From Diphasiastrum complanatum (lineage: Eukaryota > Streptophyta > Lycopodiopsida > Lycopodiales > Lycopodiaceae): a DNA stretch of 64,000 nt. Location of the stretch: contig CM055101.1 in NCBI GenBank assembly GCA_029204225.1, forward strand, positions 32,617,683-32,681,682, in the 5' to 3' direction. Shown here piece after piece: positions 1 through 10,114 of this stretch. The stretch's first letter is position 1, and every line of letters starts with the position of its first letter. Below the pieces are notes generated by a model, which made no database searches, was not told the DNA's origin, and saw nothing but the letters and a program-made list of their open reading frames with translations. The position numbers and the translations under genes are program-made.

Positions 1-47
1 AATCCCACAACCATTTCATCTTTTTTAAAGGGGAGACATGTTAGACC

Positions 48-1560
48 ATGGTATGCAGACAATACTTGGTAATCCATCTCATTTGCTCGAAAGGAGAAAG
101 TCTAGCATATAACAATTCCAACAATTTATTTATTGACATTAATCAGTTATTAACATTCATCATAATTTTTTACGGTATTACAAATGAGAATGTCAATAAC
201 AAGTTGATAGTTGTTCTCAAGTTAGATGAGTCTGAAATCATAAAAGGACAAAAAATGGAAAGAGCCAGTCTCACAATCATGAATGGAGCACTTTCAAATT
301 CAAAAGAATCAGAAGGCCTCAATTTCAGTGTTCAATCAAAAAATGATATATGGTGGTTGGCAGCATTTCAGGTATAGCAGTTCCTTTGCATAATAAATAG
401 GGATAATCATTTGAATATGGATTTCATATCTGAAATCTTCTATGTGTTAATCTTATGAGGCTAATCACATTTTTGTATTCTCTTATAGGTGCTGAAAGAA
501 GACCATAACATTCTCTCATGGATATTTAATAGAACATCATATCCTGCCACCATAAAAAATCACATGGAGGGAGTTCCACTCAATATTCCTGGAGTTGGCA
601 CTTTCAACATTGAATGGCATTTAGCATGAGATCTGAAGACATTAAAATGTATGTTCAATGTATCTCATGGCGCTAACTCTAAACACCCTTGTTTGTACTG
701 CATGAAAACAACAAAAGACATGACAAGGAGTACAGGAATATCAAGAGATCGAGAAGATTGTAATTGGAAACTTGTACTACCGATTCTTCTACGAAATGTT
801 CATATCTATAAATTGCATGCGGAGGTGCATATTATAGAAAAAATAATATATCTTCACATCTTGTTTGCATGGAATTCTGAGCCAGAGGCCTCTGCAAAGG
901 AAGCTATTTCTAGAATAGAGGATGTGTTGTCCAAAGCAGGCTTACATAAAGGCCACGTTAAAATAAAAAAGATGACAAGTTATTAGGTAAAACATGAAGT
1001 ATTCCATGCAAGCCGAGCATTGGAAGATCTAAAGCTCGACAATTTTTATCAAATTATTCTGGCAAACAATCTAAGGTTCAATACACGGTTTGGAAAGAAA
1101 TTATTGTAGTAACTCAAGATTTCGAAGAGGTTCTACTCATATACACAAAGTAGAAGTTTCGAAAAAGTTAGACAACATGGTGAAATCTTGAGAAAAGATA
1201 AATTTTCAAATACTGATGTTCAAATGATACAGAAAACAACCAATGAATTTGTGGATGCAGTTCAAATTGCATGGGGTGTTGATCATATAACACATTATAT
1301 GGTAAGATTTTGATTTTACACTATGATAGACAAATATGTGCAATAAAATTAGATACTTTTGGTACCGATTTAGATTATGTTTTTATGACATGCAGCACAT
1401 ATTACGACATCATTCAACATTCCTTGCAAGAAATAGTGGAAGTCTTAGCTTATGGTCATCACAAGGAATGGAAAAATCTCATTGGCAAGCAAGAGTGGCA
1501 TTTCATAAAAGTACACAACATGGCGGGACTAGCACAAAAATTAGCTATATATAGCAACTT
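48..1560 (+). pseudogene. Decayed transposase-like gene, family not assigned
   Basis: The 48-371 reading frame ends at a CAG|GT donor. An acceptor at 487-488 restores the same phase, and the frame then runs to 986. It is broken by a TGA at 627-629 and a TAG at 984-986, with frameshifts further on. The second exon carries a zinc-binding-like KHPCLYC motif preceded by an acidic DLKTLK stretch. A separate frame at about 1409-1560 encodes GSLSLWSSQGMEKSHW followed by HKSTQHGG. I recall this order (acidic residue, CxxC, then an S-x-QG-x-E-K block) from RNase H-fold DNA transposases in invertebrate and plant genomes, but I cannot name the superfamily. Its 3' end faces the 3' end of the minus-strand gene at 1787-3170, a tail-to-tail arrangement used by some two-gene DNA transposons. 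It is inactive as it stands. Confidence 0.45.
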
Positions 1561-1786
1561 TGCCAATGGTTTTACAGAAGAATCCAAATTCGTCATAATA
1601 CAAAATCGACAGATTATAAAAAATTTCAAAAAGCATGCAAATTTATACAAGCCAGTAGGCTATAGACACACAATAAAATTTTGTATATTAAATAAAAATA
1701 TTCACAAAGTACAATTCAACAGTATCTAATCTGCTTCCGATATTTTTTCTAATGAAAGTTGCAACTTAGAATCATGCAACAATTTT

Positions 1787-3170
1787 CTTCTAATCCAATA
1801 GCTCATAGTTTTCATGCTTACTCAGATCAACGTAAGCAGCATACACTACAAAATGAGATGATTTGGGCATGGAATTCACTGGTCCGTATCCTAGAATTTT
1901 AACCGCAATAGTTTTCTTTACAAAAATTATTTTACGCTCCTTATTAAAATTATGTCCTCCAAGAAAATGAGACAGTGCCTTGATTGCCATAATCATAGTT
2001 TCACCATGTTGATGAAACTTTGAATGGGCAACACTTATCTCATTATTCTTGAAGGACTTTAGATAGTGCCCGAGTGCATGACCTCTTGAAAATTCTCCCG
2101 CAGAAGATCTTTGCTCTCCTCAACGAATTGCGAAATCATCAAGAAAAATTGTTTCTTGAAATGATAAAAAATAAAGCTAGCTCCAGTATATAATCTGACA
2201 TAACAAATCTACTAGTACTTGTAAGAGACAAAAACTTACACATTCGGCTTTGTCTTCTCTGATTACTGTCTCTCCATCAATATTATGTCCACCTTTCGAT
2301 GTCAATATTGTTGGTGAATAGACAGTTGGCTGTGGAAAACCAAGTTGACTTTGGATTCTAAGAAACTCCTCCTCAGAAGGTAGATAATCTTCTTTGTTGC
2401 GCATTTCCTCCACAACCATTTTCAAGCAATCTTTCCCTGAATAAAACTTATCATTATGTACATCGTCAACACCAGAGAGAAGATCATCAGCATCAAAATC
2501 AATTATATCCGAAAATTCATCAAGCTTTTTGCTCAAAATGCAAAGAGTCTCAGCTTCATTGAAGTCAAAAAGATCCAATATATCCGATATTGTCAAAAAA
2601 AAATTATTATCTATAATATAAGTAGGCAAAGTGATCAAAGATTTATCAGAAGGAGAAAGGGTAGTGGGTGTTCTAGGGCCTATAAAAGTAGCCCTATTTC
2701 GAGCAGGATCAAAATAAAACAATCATCTAAATTAACACTCGCGTTAATAAAAAAAGTATCTATATCTACAATCTTTGACTTTTCAGACTTTATACCACTA
2801 GAAGAAGTTGTTTCAGAAGTGGAGGGCACAGAGTCTGAATCGTCAGAAATATCTACCAAAAGAGAAAAAACAAAAGCAGACTGAAAATCAACAAATCTAC
2901 ATTTTTTATTATGAATTGGGCACTCATCTACACACTTGAAATCATTATGTAACTTGGTAAACATTCTGTCAAGCTTAGCTTTGTAGATATGCTTGTCGAG
3001 TGCCACCAGGTCTCGAATCATGTCTTTATTCTGAGACCTGAATAACAGAGTACTGAGCAGGGACTTAGATCTGAGATATATCTCAGAACATGCCTCCACA
3101 CCAGGGCCCTCAGTTATAGAAGGTAGAATAAAAAGAAAAGGAGAAAAAACGGATTTGAAATAGTCCAACC
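1787..3170 (-). pseudogene. Unidentified multi-exon minus-strand gene, probably broken
   Basis: Three coding-like blocks lie in order on the minus strand. The first (about 3168-2710) contains a Cys/His cluster, CVDECPIHNKKC, then a Ser/Asp/Glu-rich stretch. The second (about 2722-2240) is in another frame and acidic (repeated D, E and L), ending at a good donor, TGT|GTAAGT, near 2240. The third (about 2125-1790) is open to a TAG and includes RGHALGHYLKSFKNNE and HQHGETMIMAIKALSHFLGG. Blocks one and two overlap in different frames, so a frameshift or an unseen intron separates them. I do not recognise the protein. The Cys/His cluster could bind zinc. It sits between a transposase relic and the H3 variant and diverges from the latter, so it is either transposon cargo or a host pseudogene. 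Confidence 0.4.
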
Positions 3171-3549
3171 TATCAGTAATACCAAATTCATAAAAAAAAA
3201 AAAAAACAAACTGGATTCAGAATTAGACAATTATACATTCTAAACAAAAATAACAGAACTGAAGTTCCAAATATCGCTCTCAGGTGCAAACCCTAGGTCC
3301 GACAAGCACGTCAAATCAACGTGCGCTCGAGAGAGATATTTGAAGTTGGAGTATCGGATCCGAGCGCAACAACAACGAGCAAAAAAAAAAAAGGGTTGCG
3401 AGACGCGCTCGAATGCGATACCAAACAATGCAATATCGGATCCAGACGCATAATAGCCAACGAGATGTAATGAGAGCAAGCGGCGTGCTTGAAATCGATA
3501 TTCGGCAAAGCAATCATGAATTTGCGTGAAAATTCGACCCCAAAAAGAC

Positions 3550-3572
3550 ACATATATATATATATATATATA
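3550..3572. repeat. (TA)n microsatellite
   Basis: About eleven TA units upstream of the G-box cluster, followed by a short A run. Confidence 0.85.
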
Positions 3573-3581
3573 AAAAAATTT

Positions 3582-3842
3582 GTACGTGTGGAGGAGTGGC
3601 GAAGAAACACGTGTCGACTTGTGATTGGCCAAATTAAATGCGTCGTACGTAGTACGATTGATCTAACATCTGTCATGTGCAAGAATGACACGCGTCGATT
3701 AGGGATTTAGGCACGTGTCTCAGCCCACGTGGCCTCATAATTGGGTCATCATTGTCAGTACGGACATTCCACATGGTCTAATCATTTGACGACACGTGTC
3801 TCGGTTGTCTTTTCACACGTGCAAAAATTTCGTATATATAAG
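3582..3842 (+). promoter_or_regulatory. Promoter of the H3 variant: five CACGTG boxes and a TATA box
   Basis: Perfect CACGTG hexamers occur at 3608, 3712, 3726, 3793 and 3816, plus a TACGTG at 3583. A TATATATAAG TATA box follows at 3833-3842. Most of the hexamers read CACGTGT(C), the abscisic-acid response element (ABRE) form of the plant G-box, bound by bZIP and bHLH factors. Five in about 210 bp is far above chance (about one per 4 kb). The expected transcription start is near 3865, leaving a leader of about 285 nt before the ATG at 4152. Stress or ABA control is inferred from the motif only. Confidence 0.6.
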
Positions 3843-4151
3843 TCCTCGGAATTTTCATTTTTTTCGCAAAATTTTCGCTTTTAGCTCCCGATATCGCTCT
3901 CAAGCACGCTCTTTCATCTTTCAAGCTTCCGCCCTCTCACAGTGCGCTCGAGTCCGATACCGCCTGCTGTGCAATATCGCTTTCAAGCGCGCATATCTTT
4001 TCTACCAATAATCTTTGTAGATCTTGCGCTCGAAACCAGTATTCAATGCTGGTATCGATCTCAAGCGCCCTTTCATCGCAAATTTTTTTTGTTTTGATCC
4101 ACTTTTGTTTTGTTCAAAGTTTTTTTTGTTGATTTTCTTCTTCCGAGAATG

Positions 4152-5063
4152 ATGGCCAGGACCAAATCCACCACCCGTAAAATCACCATTGTACAGCCAT
4201 CCCATTTTCGTGTTCCCCCTGGTACTGGCCATAGGCATGGTAGGAAGCAGGTCTGGATGAGGGAGATCAGAAAACTCCAAAGATCAACTGAATTGTTGAT
4301 CCCTAGAGCTCCTTTTGGTCGATCTGTACGGAATGTCACTCTGTCACTTGGGCTGGATGTTCGTTTTGTCGTGACAGCCATGCAGGCCTTTCAGGGTGCT
4401 GCAGAAGATTTTATGTCCCAATTTTTTGAGGATACTTGTCTTTTGGCAGTGCATGGTAAGCGTGTCACCATCATGCCAAAGGATTTTGTCATTCTCAAAA
4501 GGCTTCGGGACAGATATTCTGGTGTACATGTTGATAATGCCAGCACCTCCAAAGACCTGCCTCTGGATAGAACCAACGTGCCTACTACCTCTAAGAGGAA
4601 GAGAAAGCAGGCTATCCCCAAGAAGGCTGGATCTCGAAGGCCAGCTGCTTCCCTTCCTCCTAGACGTATCCCGGCCAAGAGACCCTGTGTCTTCCTGAGC
4701 TCTGAGTCAGATGCTGGAGAACCTGACTCAGATCGAGAATCTTCATCCAATCCTCCTCCTGTTATTCGTCCAGCTCCTCAGCAGGTTTTATCACCAAAAA
4801 TGTTGATTACCCAAGAGGATCTAGACAGAATAACAAAGAAATCTGTAAATATTCTTTCCACTTCTGTTTCTGCTCCTGTACATAATCTTTTTGTGAGAAT
4901 TCCATACGATCCAGCCCAGGTTTTTTTTTTATTCTGACCATTATAATCAATACGAGGCCTACCTAGCTAACAAAATTGATCTTCTCGGCAACTTTTTTGA
5001 TTCTTTTTCTTCCAGATACACGTAGAAGCTTTAGATTCGGTCCCAAATTTTGTGTTGAGCTAA
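4152..5063 (+). CDS. Divergent histone H3 variant with short tail and long C-terminal extension
   Basis: Translation from the second of two adjacent ATGs (4149, 4152) gives the canonical H3 start MARTK. Residues 37-121 align without gaps to the H3 histone fold: REIR, STELLI, PF, FEDT and the signature RVTIMPKD at 104-111. By hand about 43 of 85 positions match canonical H3. K4 and K9 equivalents remain (ARTK, TTRK), but the tail is only about 35 residues and lacks the K27/K36 segment. Loop 1 has no CENP-A-type insertion, so this is not an obvious centromeric H3. After the fold comes a Lys/Arg-rich stretch (SKRKRK, nuclear-localisation-like), then a Ser/Asp/Pro-rich extension. The uninterrupted frame stops at 4937. 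An intron 4920-5015 (CAG|GT ... CAG|A) would extend it in phase to a TAA at 5061-5063, giving 271 residues. Transcription is not shown. Confidence 0.7.
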
Positions 5064-5383
5064 AAGATAAGACCTCAGAAATTTCAGATGCAATAGTAGA
5101 GGCCAGAGTTTTTTTTTTGCAAAATAGTATTAGTTTCGATTCCCATGGTACAATTTTTGTAGTTAGTCCATTTTTCATGGGAGCGATAAAGGCGAAAGAA
5201 GCCAATTTTGATAAGGCTGTCTATTTTATCAAGTGCAGTCCTATGGCGAAATTTTATTTGATTCCATATGAAAATAAGTTTGGACTCCAATCTTCTTCCA
5301 CCTCAACACATGTCAAAACGACATCATTGTATATAATCTCAATATTTTCTCGTTTTGAATGTCCACTAGCTTCCAAGTCTTGA
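4933..5383 (+). pseudogene. Coding-like continuation after the H3 variant, out of frame
   Basis: Past the poly-T run at 4921-4930 another frame stays open and reads like protein (DHYNQYEAYLANKIDLLGNF), stopping near 5025. A third frame then runs to 5383 with FRFGPKFCVELKDK and further mixed hydrophobic/charged sequence. The shifts fall next to a homopolymer T run. One reading is that the H3-fold protein was once much longer and has since been frameshifted, or that the assembly has homopolymer errors. The competing model removes the first part of this stretch as an intron. No known domain is recognised. Confidence 0.35.
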
Positions 5384-5455
5384 TCGAGTGGCACCCATTT
5401 ACCTTTATTTTTTTTTCATCTTTGATAATGGAATCATAAGCTCAACATTTGTTTT

Positions 5456-6018
5456 TCAATTTGATAATGGAAGCACATTAATTCTGCATTTTATTTCTCC
5501 ATCTGATCTTTTGTCCCAGCCTTCATCCATAAGTTCAGATAATAAACTATCTGATAAATTTTTGCATACAAACACAGTTGGAGTTTTGTGTAAATTGACA
5601 CTTGAAAATAAATCCACAAATATATTCAAGGAAATAAGCCAACTCAATCTGACTGTTTTTTATCTCATGCTCATTTTTAGTGAATTTTTACATCATTATA
5701 TATCTTGCAACGAAATGATCCTGAAACTGTAGCATCTGGTGCAATCCATTCATCACTTTCAAAACTAGGTAATGGAATTGGTACTATTTGTCCAAAATTT
5801 TCTTTTGTATCAGGAATGTACATTGATTCATAAAAAAAGATTCCACTATCAACTAGATATTTTGAAGTTCTACCTCGATATTGCAGTTGTCCAATATCAG
5901 TGTGAATAACATCTAACACACCTACTAAAGATCCACTCAGCTCCCATTCATTTATGTTGGATGGATATAAATCTACAAGAGGTGCTATCTTATTGTTGCT
6001 ACATGCATTCAATCCCAC
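5456..6018 (-). pseudogene. Unidentified minus-strand gene fragment, two exon-like blocks
   Basis: The block 6018-5677 is open on the minus strand and rich in D, E, P and aromatic residues (LVDLYPSNINEWELSG, GQLQYRGRTSKYLVDSGIFF), typical of real coding sequence. A second block, 5647-5456, follows in a different frame (TVFVCKNLSDSLLSELMDEG), separated by a short AT-rich gap that could be an intron. The plus strand is also open here at 5388-5732, so orientation of the second block is uncertain. No family is recognised. The fragment converges on the H3 variant. Confidence 0.35.
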
Positions 6019-6462
6019 AAGTATTCTACCACTGGTGTAGTTGCTATAACAACGAGCTCATTGGTGATCCGTGTAGCTATATTATGTTTCCGTTTATGAA
6101 AACAAAGGAGTAGAAAAGCGTAGACAGTGCTGGACTAGTATGGTCATACCTCTTTTCATCAATGCAACCTATTGTGCATATATGCATACATTTGCTTAAA
6201 CATTGTTACGAGAGCAACAAATCGCGATTTTACAGCCTATTCATATGATAATGAACCACAAAAGGGGTGGATTGCAATCCATCGCCCATCGTACCTCACA
6301 ATTTATGAATAACCATCATATTACACAAGCATTCCTTCCACATAAAGTCAGAATAGTAACATTTATGAAATGCAAAGGGTAAGGAAGCTTATCGTTTCAT
6401 GTGATGGTTCTGTAGGACCGATCGTAGCTGGGCGCTACCTTGCATAGGCAATCATGAAGAAG
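6019..6462. other. No gene seen
   Basis: AT-rich sequence with frequent stops in all frames. No transposon motif, RNA gene or strong repeat is recognised. Confidence 0.5.
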
Positions 6463-6482
6463 AGGAGGAGGAGGAGGAGGAA
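6463..6482. repeat. Short (GGA)n tract
   Basis: About six GGA/GAG units, next to the tRNA-like retrosequence. Confidence 0.7.
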
Positions 6483-6544
6483 GCTTTGTAAAGGTATTGA
6501 TAGTGGTGTCTCTATTCTTATAACCCTTTGATAGAATGAAAATG

Positions 6545-6629
6545 CTTCTTGGTTTCCAAGGAGAGGCTCGAACTTGAGACCAAAGAAGCTTTGGATGTCA
6601 AGATAACCAATTGAGCCAACACCCTTAAC
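6545..6629 (-). mobile_element. tRNA-derived SINE-like retrosequence (85 bp) with 16-bp target duplication
   Basis: Read on the minus strand, the 85-bp segment has a tRNA A-box-like TGGCTCAATTGGTTA and, about 35 nt on, a B-box-like AGTTCGAGCC, the two internal RNA polymerase III promoter elements. It is bracketed by a perfect 16-bp direct repeat, TGATAGAATGAAAATG, at 6529-6544 and 6630-6645, as expected for L1-type retrotransposition. It lacks a poly(A) tail and a recognisable acceptor stem, so it is a SINE head or tRNA-like retrosequence and not a functional tRNA gene. The middle CCAAAG-CTT-CTTTGG forms a small hairpin. Confidence 0.65.
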
Positions 6630-6803
6630 TGATAGAATGAAAATGGAGGGACAAGTCCATTAATGTGTTTTTGAATTTCAAACCCAACCAATTTTATTTT
6701 TGAGCGCCCAAATCATATGGCTTAAGATGACTTACAAAACCACCTATCAAAGCACCAATATTTTGGCGAGGCAATATTAAATACCGTTGAGTATCATTCA
6801 TTC

Positions 6804-6927
<124 letters not shown>

Positions 6928-6958
6928 CCACCAACCAGACCCACAGTCAGTGAATTCC

Positions 6959-8497
6959 TCAAGGGGCAGCTAGCTCCCCCCTAAGGGAAAGCAAACTGCC
7001 CACCAAAGAAGTATAAATGTTTATAGGCAAATCAAAAGATAGTCCAGGAAAAGTTTCTTGTGCGAGCAGTTTATCAATGATCAAATATAATTCGTCTTTC
7101 ATAAAGCCATTCTTGTGAAATGCATCAACCAAAATCTTAACTTCTTTCAAAAACGTATGTTGTTTATTACAACAATACATAGCTGCAATAACCTGAGAAA
7201 CAATTATCTTGTAGGGATTATAGATCGGCCTATTGGAGGCCAAGTGTATGTATTATAAATAACGGAAAGGCAAATTTCTTCTTTTGTCGTATTTAGAAAG
7301 AAGTACCGCACCATTTATTGGATCAAAGGAGATGGTGATATTCAAGACTTTACTGTGTTGTTGGCTGTGTTGCTCTCATCGATATCCAGATATTTCAACA
7401 GATAAGTCTAGAAAGGGTTATCCGGTGTTCTAGATTGTGTTTTGTCCAAGAATTTCTCAATAAGGGGGTTGTTGATAAAGCAGATGTCATCAATATATCG
7501 AAATAGAGATTTAAAATCATTCGTAGACTTTATTTGCTTCAATTTCGCTAACCTTTTAATAAACCACATTTCAAAATATGAGAGATACCAGTTACACCAT
7601 AATGGTAAACACGAGAAACCCATGGGAAGCTCCCTTATTTGTCTCCAGGTGTGATTACAAAGTCTGACAATGCAGTTATCTATCAACATTGAATTCTAAG
7701 CACATATAGTATCCATGTCAATAGCATTCCATTCTTCTGAATCTTTCCTGTTCCAAGGCCCATTGGAAATCCTTGACTTTTGATAACCATTTGTAGTAAA
7801 GAGTTTTTTCTTTTGTAAGCTTATATGAAAACGTGATTAGTTTTGTCATAACCGTCTTAAGACCATCCGACCCATACAAGGGTATATTTTCATAGCATTT
7901 GGAAATGTCCGTAGCTTTTATGCAATAAATGTCCTTAGGTATATTGAGATAGAAGTTGACAGAGGAGTCACATTGCCAAAGTAGAGTTGTATCCTCATTT
8001 AGGTAATTCTTGTATGTTTTTGTCTTAAGGCCTGCTCCTTCCATGATGAAAGGATGCAACATACTAAGAACCCATGTCAAGAATTTAGCAAGTCCTAAAA
8101 AGTAGCACTCATGGGCATTTGTGATCTATTTGAAGGAATTTTGATGAGCTTTGAAAACGCATAAAAGATAGAGAAGTTCGGGTAATATACTTCCCCAAGT
8201 TTCCTTTAGATGTCCAATAGAATCTTGAACATAATTTTTTAAAATGTTAGGAAAACGTTCAAAGTCTTGACTGCCAAGTCTTTCAATCGCAAGCGTTCTG
8301 ACAAGATGAATACAAATGAAACATGGATTGTGTTGCATTTTATCAACACCATTGACGTATAGATGTTTGATATTGGCATCAATCTTCTTTTGCAAAGTTA
8401 TAGTATTCCCTTGAATCCACTTTCTTTCTTTTAAGAACTCGATAGCAGCAAGTCTACAAATATCAGCATGCTTTAAGATAGTATCTTCATTCATCAT
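6959..8497 (-). pseudogene. Penelope-like reverse transcriptase, broken
   Basis: Minus-strand blocks 8497-8126, 8080-7718, 7689-7408 and about 7350-6990 together make a reverse transcriptase palm. Visible motifs in order: KAHQNSF...ITNAHE (near 8150-8110), ATDISKCYENIP (motif A, catalytic Asp), LPMGFSCLPLWCN (motif B) and FRYIDDICFIN (motif C, catalytic YxDD with Ile). A C-terminal SNRP...Y...SQVIAA block lies near 7230. The RYIDDI form and PMG-type motif B resemble Penelope-like/TERT-related RTs more than copia (YVDD) or gypsy. Breaks: one in-frame TAG between 8126 and 8080, a frameshift near 7700 and a stop near 7405. No GIY-YIG endonuclease is recognised. Confidence 0.6.
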
Positions 8498-8619
8498 TGC
8501 ATAAAGGTAAAAGCTTCATAAGTTTAATCCAACCATCATAAAGTTCATTAGCTACACTGTATATGCATGTATGTCGTAAAACAATATGATTAATGTGGGC
8601 TCAACTGATACCAACTTGT

Positions 8620-9060
8620 GGGATATGATGGATTGTGAATCGTGCTGCAACAAGAAACGATTTATTCTATCGTACCAGACCCTCGGAGCTTGCTTCAAAC
8701 CGTATAATGCCTTATGCAATTTAGAAACTAGATGCTCCTTGCCTTGAAGGACGTAACCTTCTGGCTGATAGATGAACACATCTTCTTGTATATATCCATG
8801 TAGGAATGTCGTCTGGACGTCCATATGGTGAATGTTCAGATCTTCTGCAACAACTATAGCCAATAAGGTATGAATAGACTAATGCTTTACCACTGGACTA
8901 AAAGTCTCAGTGTAGTCTATCCCATATACTTGTTCAAATCCTTTAACCACTAGTCTAGCTTTCCATTTGGATATTGATCCTTCTGGTTTAAGCTTTAGCT
9001 TGAAGATTCACTTAGAGTCAATTGGTTTTACACCTATAGGAGGATTGACAAGACTCCAGA
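8620..9060 (-). pseudogene. Ty1/copia reverse transcriptase fragment (N-terminal half)
   Basis: The minus strand encodes [25 protein letters not shown], then MDVQTTFLHGYIQEDVF (motif A Asp) and LYGLKQAPRVWYDR. These are hallmark copia RT motifs. Two in-frame stops interrupt it (near 9010 and 8880). The catalytic YVDD part is absent because the homology ends near 8645. It abuts the leader of a minus-strand gypsy LTR on its upstream side. Confidence 0.85.
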
Positions 9061-9601
9061 CTCAAACAAACAAGCAAAAAATCATGAATTTTAGCCCTTT
9101 CTAGGTTTTCTCACCATGCCCAATTGGAAATTAATGGCAAGAACGTCTTCCAAATCCACAGGCAATCCAAAATATAGAGTTATAACCAACCAATTGATCT
9201 AAAATAGCTAGATTTTGAATTCTACCCTCCATTTTGTGCCAAAATCATGGAAAACAAGCCAAATTTGGCAACAAAAGAGCCTAGAATCCAAATACATGGG
9301 AAGATCCAACATGCAAACTGAATTTCAACTACTTTAAAGTGAATCAACTTGCTGGAAATTTCAGATTCTTAACTAGTTTTGAGCTACACACGTTAAAACT
9401 CCAATAAAGACACCAAAATTGATTTCCTAGCACAGTTCTCCATAAATCACACTGAATTTGAGAGAGATATGGAACATGTAAATTGAATTTGGGAAGATCC
9501 ACCAACTTGCAACCTTGCTCCTCTTCTTGGATGAGAATACTAGTTGAATACCACCAACCTCCAATGAAAAGCACCACCTCTCCAAACTTGTAAGCCTGGC
9601 T
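9061..9601 (-). mobile_element. Untranslated leader of a minus-strand G2-type gypsy element
   Basis: On the minus strand this follows the primer-binding site and closely matches the first part of the G2 leader at 53166-53700. No gag start is reached before the homology ends at about 9060, so this copy keeps only its 5' LTR and part of its leader. Confidence 0.7.
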
Positions 9602-9610
9602 CTGATACCA
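9599..9610 (-). promoter_or_regulatory. Primer-binding site (initiator-Met tRNA)
   Basis: TGGTATCAGAGC on the minus strand, directly after the CA end and one spacer base of the LTR 9613-9982. Confidence 0.85.
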
Positions 9611-9612
9611 CT

Positions 9613-9982
9613 GTAAGGGAAGCTCCTTAGATCCTGCTTACAAATCCTAAACACAAAGGATAACACACTGTGGAGAAATCACCCAACCAAGTAGAAGCAT
9701 CCAATCAATCTCTAGAAGCCTCACCCCCAAGCCAAGGAACAAGAAGCATGAATGTAGAGTGAGAGCCTGCCAATGCATCAAGAACCATGATGAGGGGTAG
9801 AGCAAGCTTGGACCTCTTATATAGAGCCAAAAGCATCCTGGGCACATAGCCATGCATAGCCCTAAGCTTCCTATACATGGTCACGTGACATGGCATAACT
9901 AACAGCTTGTTTCACTGGAGTATCATCGTGTATCCAAGACTAGGAGTATATTGTATCCTATGTATTGGTCATGGACATAACA
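9613..9982 (-). repeat. LTR of G2-type gypsy, minus orientation
   Basis: On the minus strand it begins TGTTATGTCCATGACC and ends CTTACA, giving TG...CA limits and 370 bp. It matches the start of the plus-strand LTR at 63906 and the 5' LTR at 52665-53152. Compared with the latter it lacks an internal stretch of roughly 120 bp. Confidence 0.8.
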
Positions 9983-10031
9983 CTCCTCCCCATGCATTCA
10001 TGCATATTGGCCACCTAAGTCAGTGCTATAG

Positions 10032-10034
<3 letters not shown>

Positions 10035-10112
<78 letters not shown>
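10035..10112. repeat. (CA)n microsatellite
   Basis: Thirty-nine uninterrupted CA units. The gypsy pol fragment begins immediately after it, so the tract marks a breakpoint. Confidence 0.97.

Positions 10113-10114
<2 letters not shown>

Larger units (their letters stand above)
3300..4072. repeat. Dispersed imperfect palindromic modules (GCGCTCGA ... CAATATCG)
   Basis: Short related modules recur on both sides of the H3 promoter: about 3322-3368, 3401-3451, 3888-3910, 3943-3990 and 4026-4072. A typical module has GCGCTCGA at one end, a CGATACC core, then CAATATCG and AAGCGC or AGACGC at the other end. Several can fold on themselves; at 4026-4072 the centre CCAGTATTC/AATGCTGG is almost a perfect hairpin. 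The 3' modules lie in the presumed 5' UTR of the H3 variant. Function is unknown. Confidence 0.5.

Noticed and set aside
4152-4937. Centromeric H3 (CENP-A/CENH3)
   Set aside because: Loop 1 has no insertion, the tail starts with canonical ARTK, and the C-terminal extension is atypical. A divergent non-centromeric variant fits better, though function is untested.
6545-6629. Functional tRNA gene
   Set aside because: The ends do not pair into an acceptor stem, and the perfect 16-bp duplication marks a retroposed copy.
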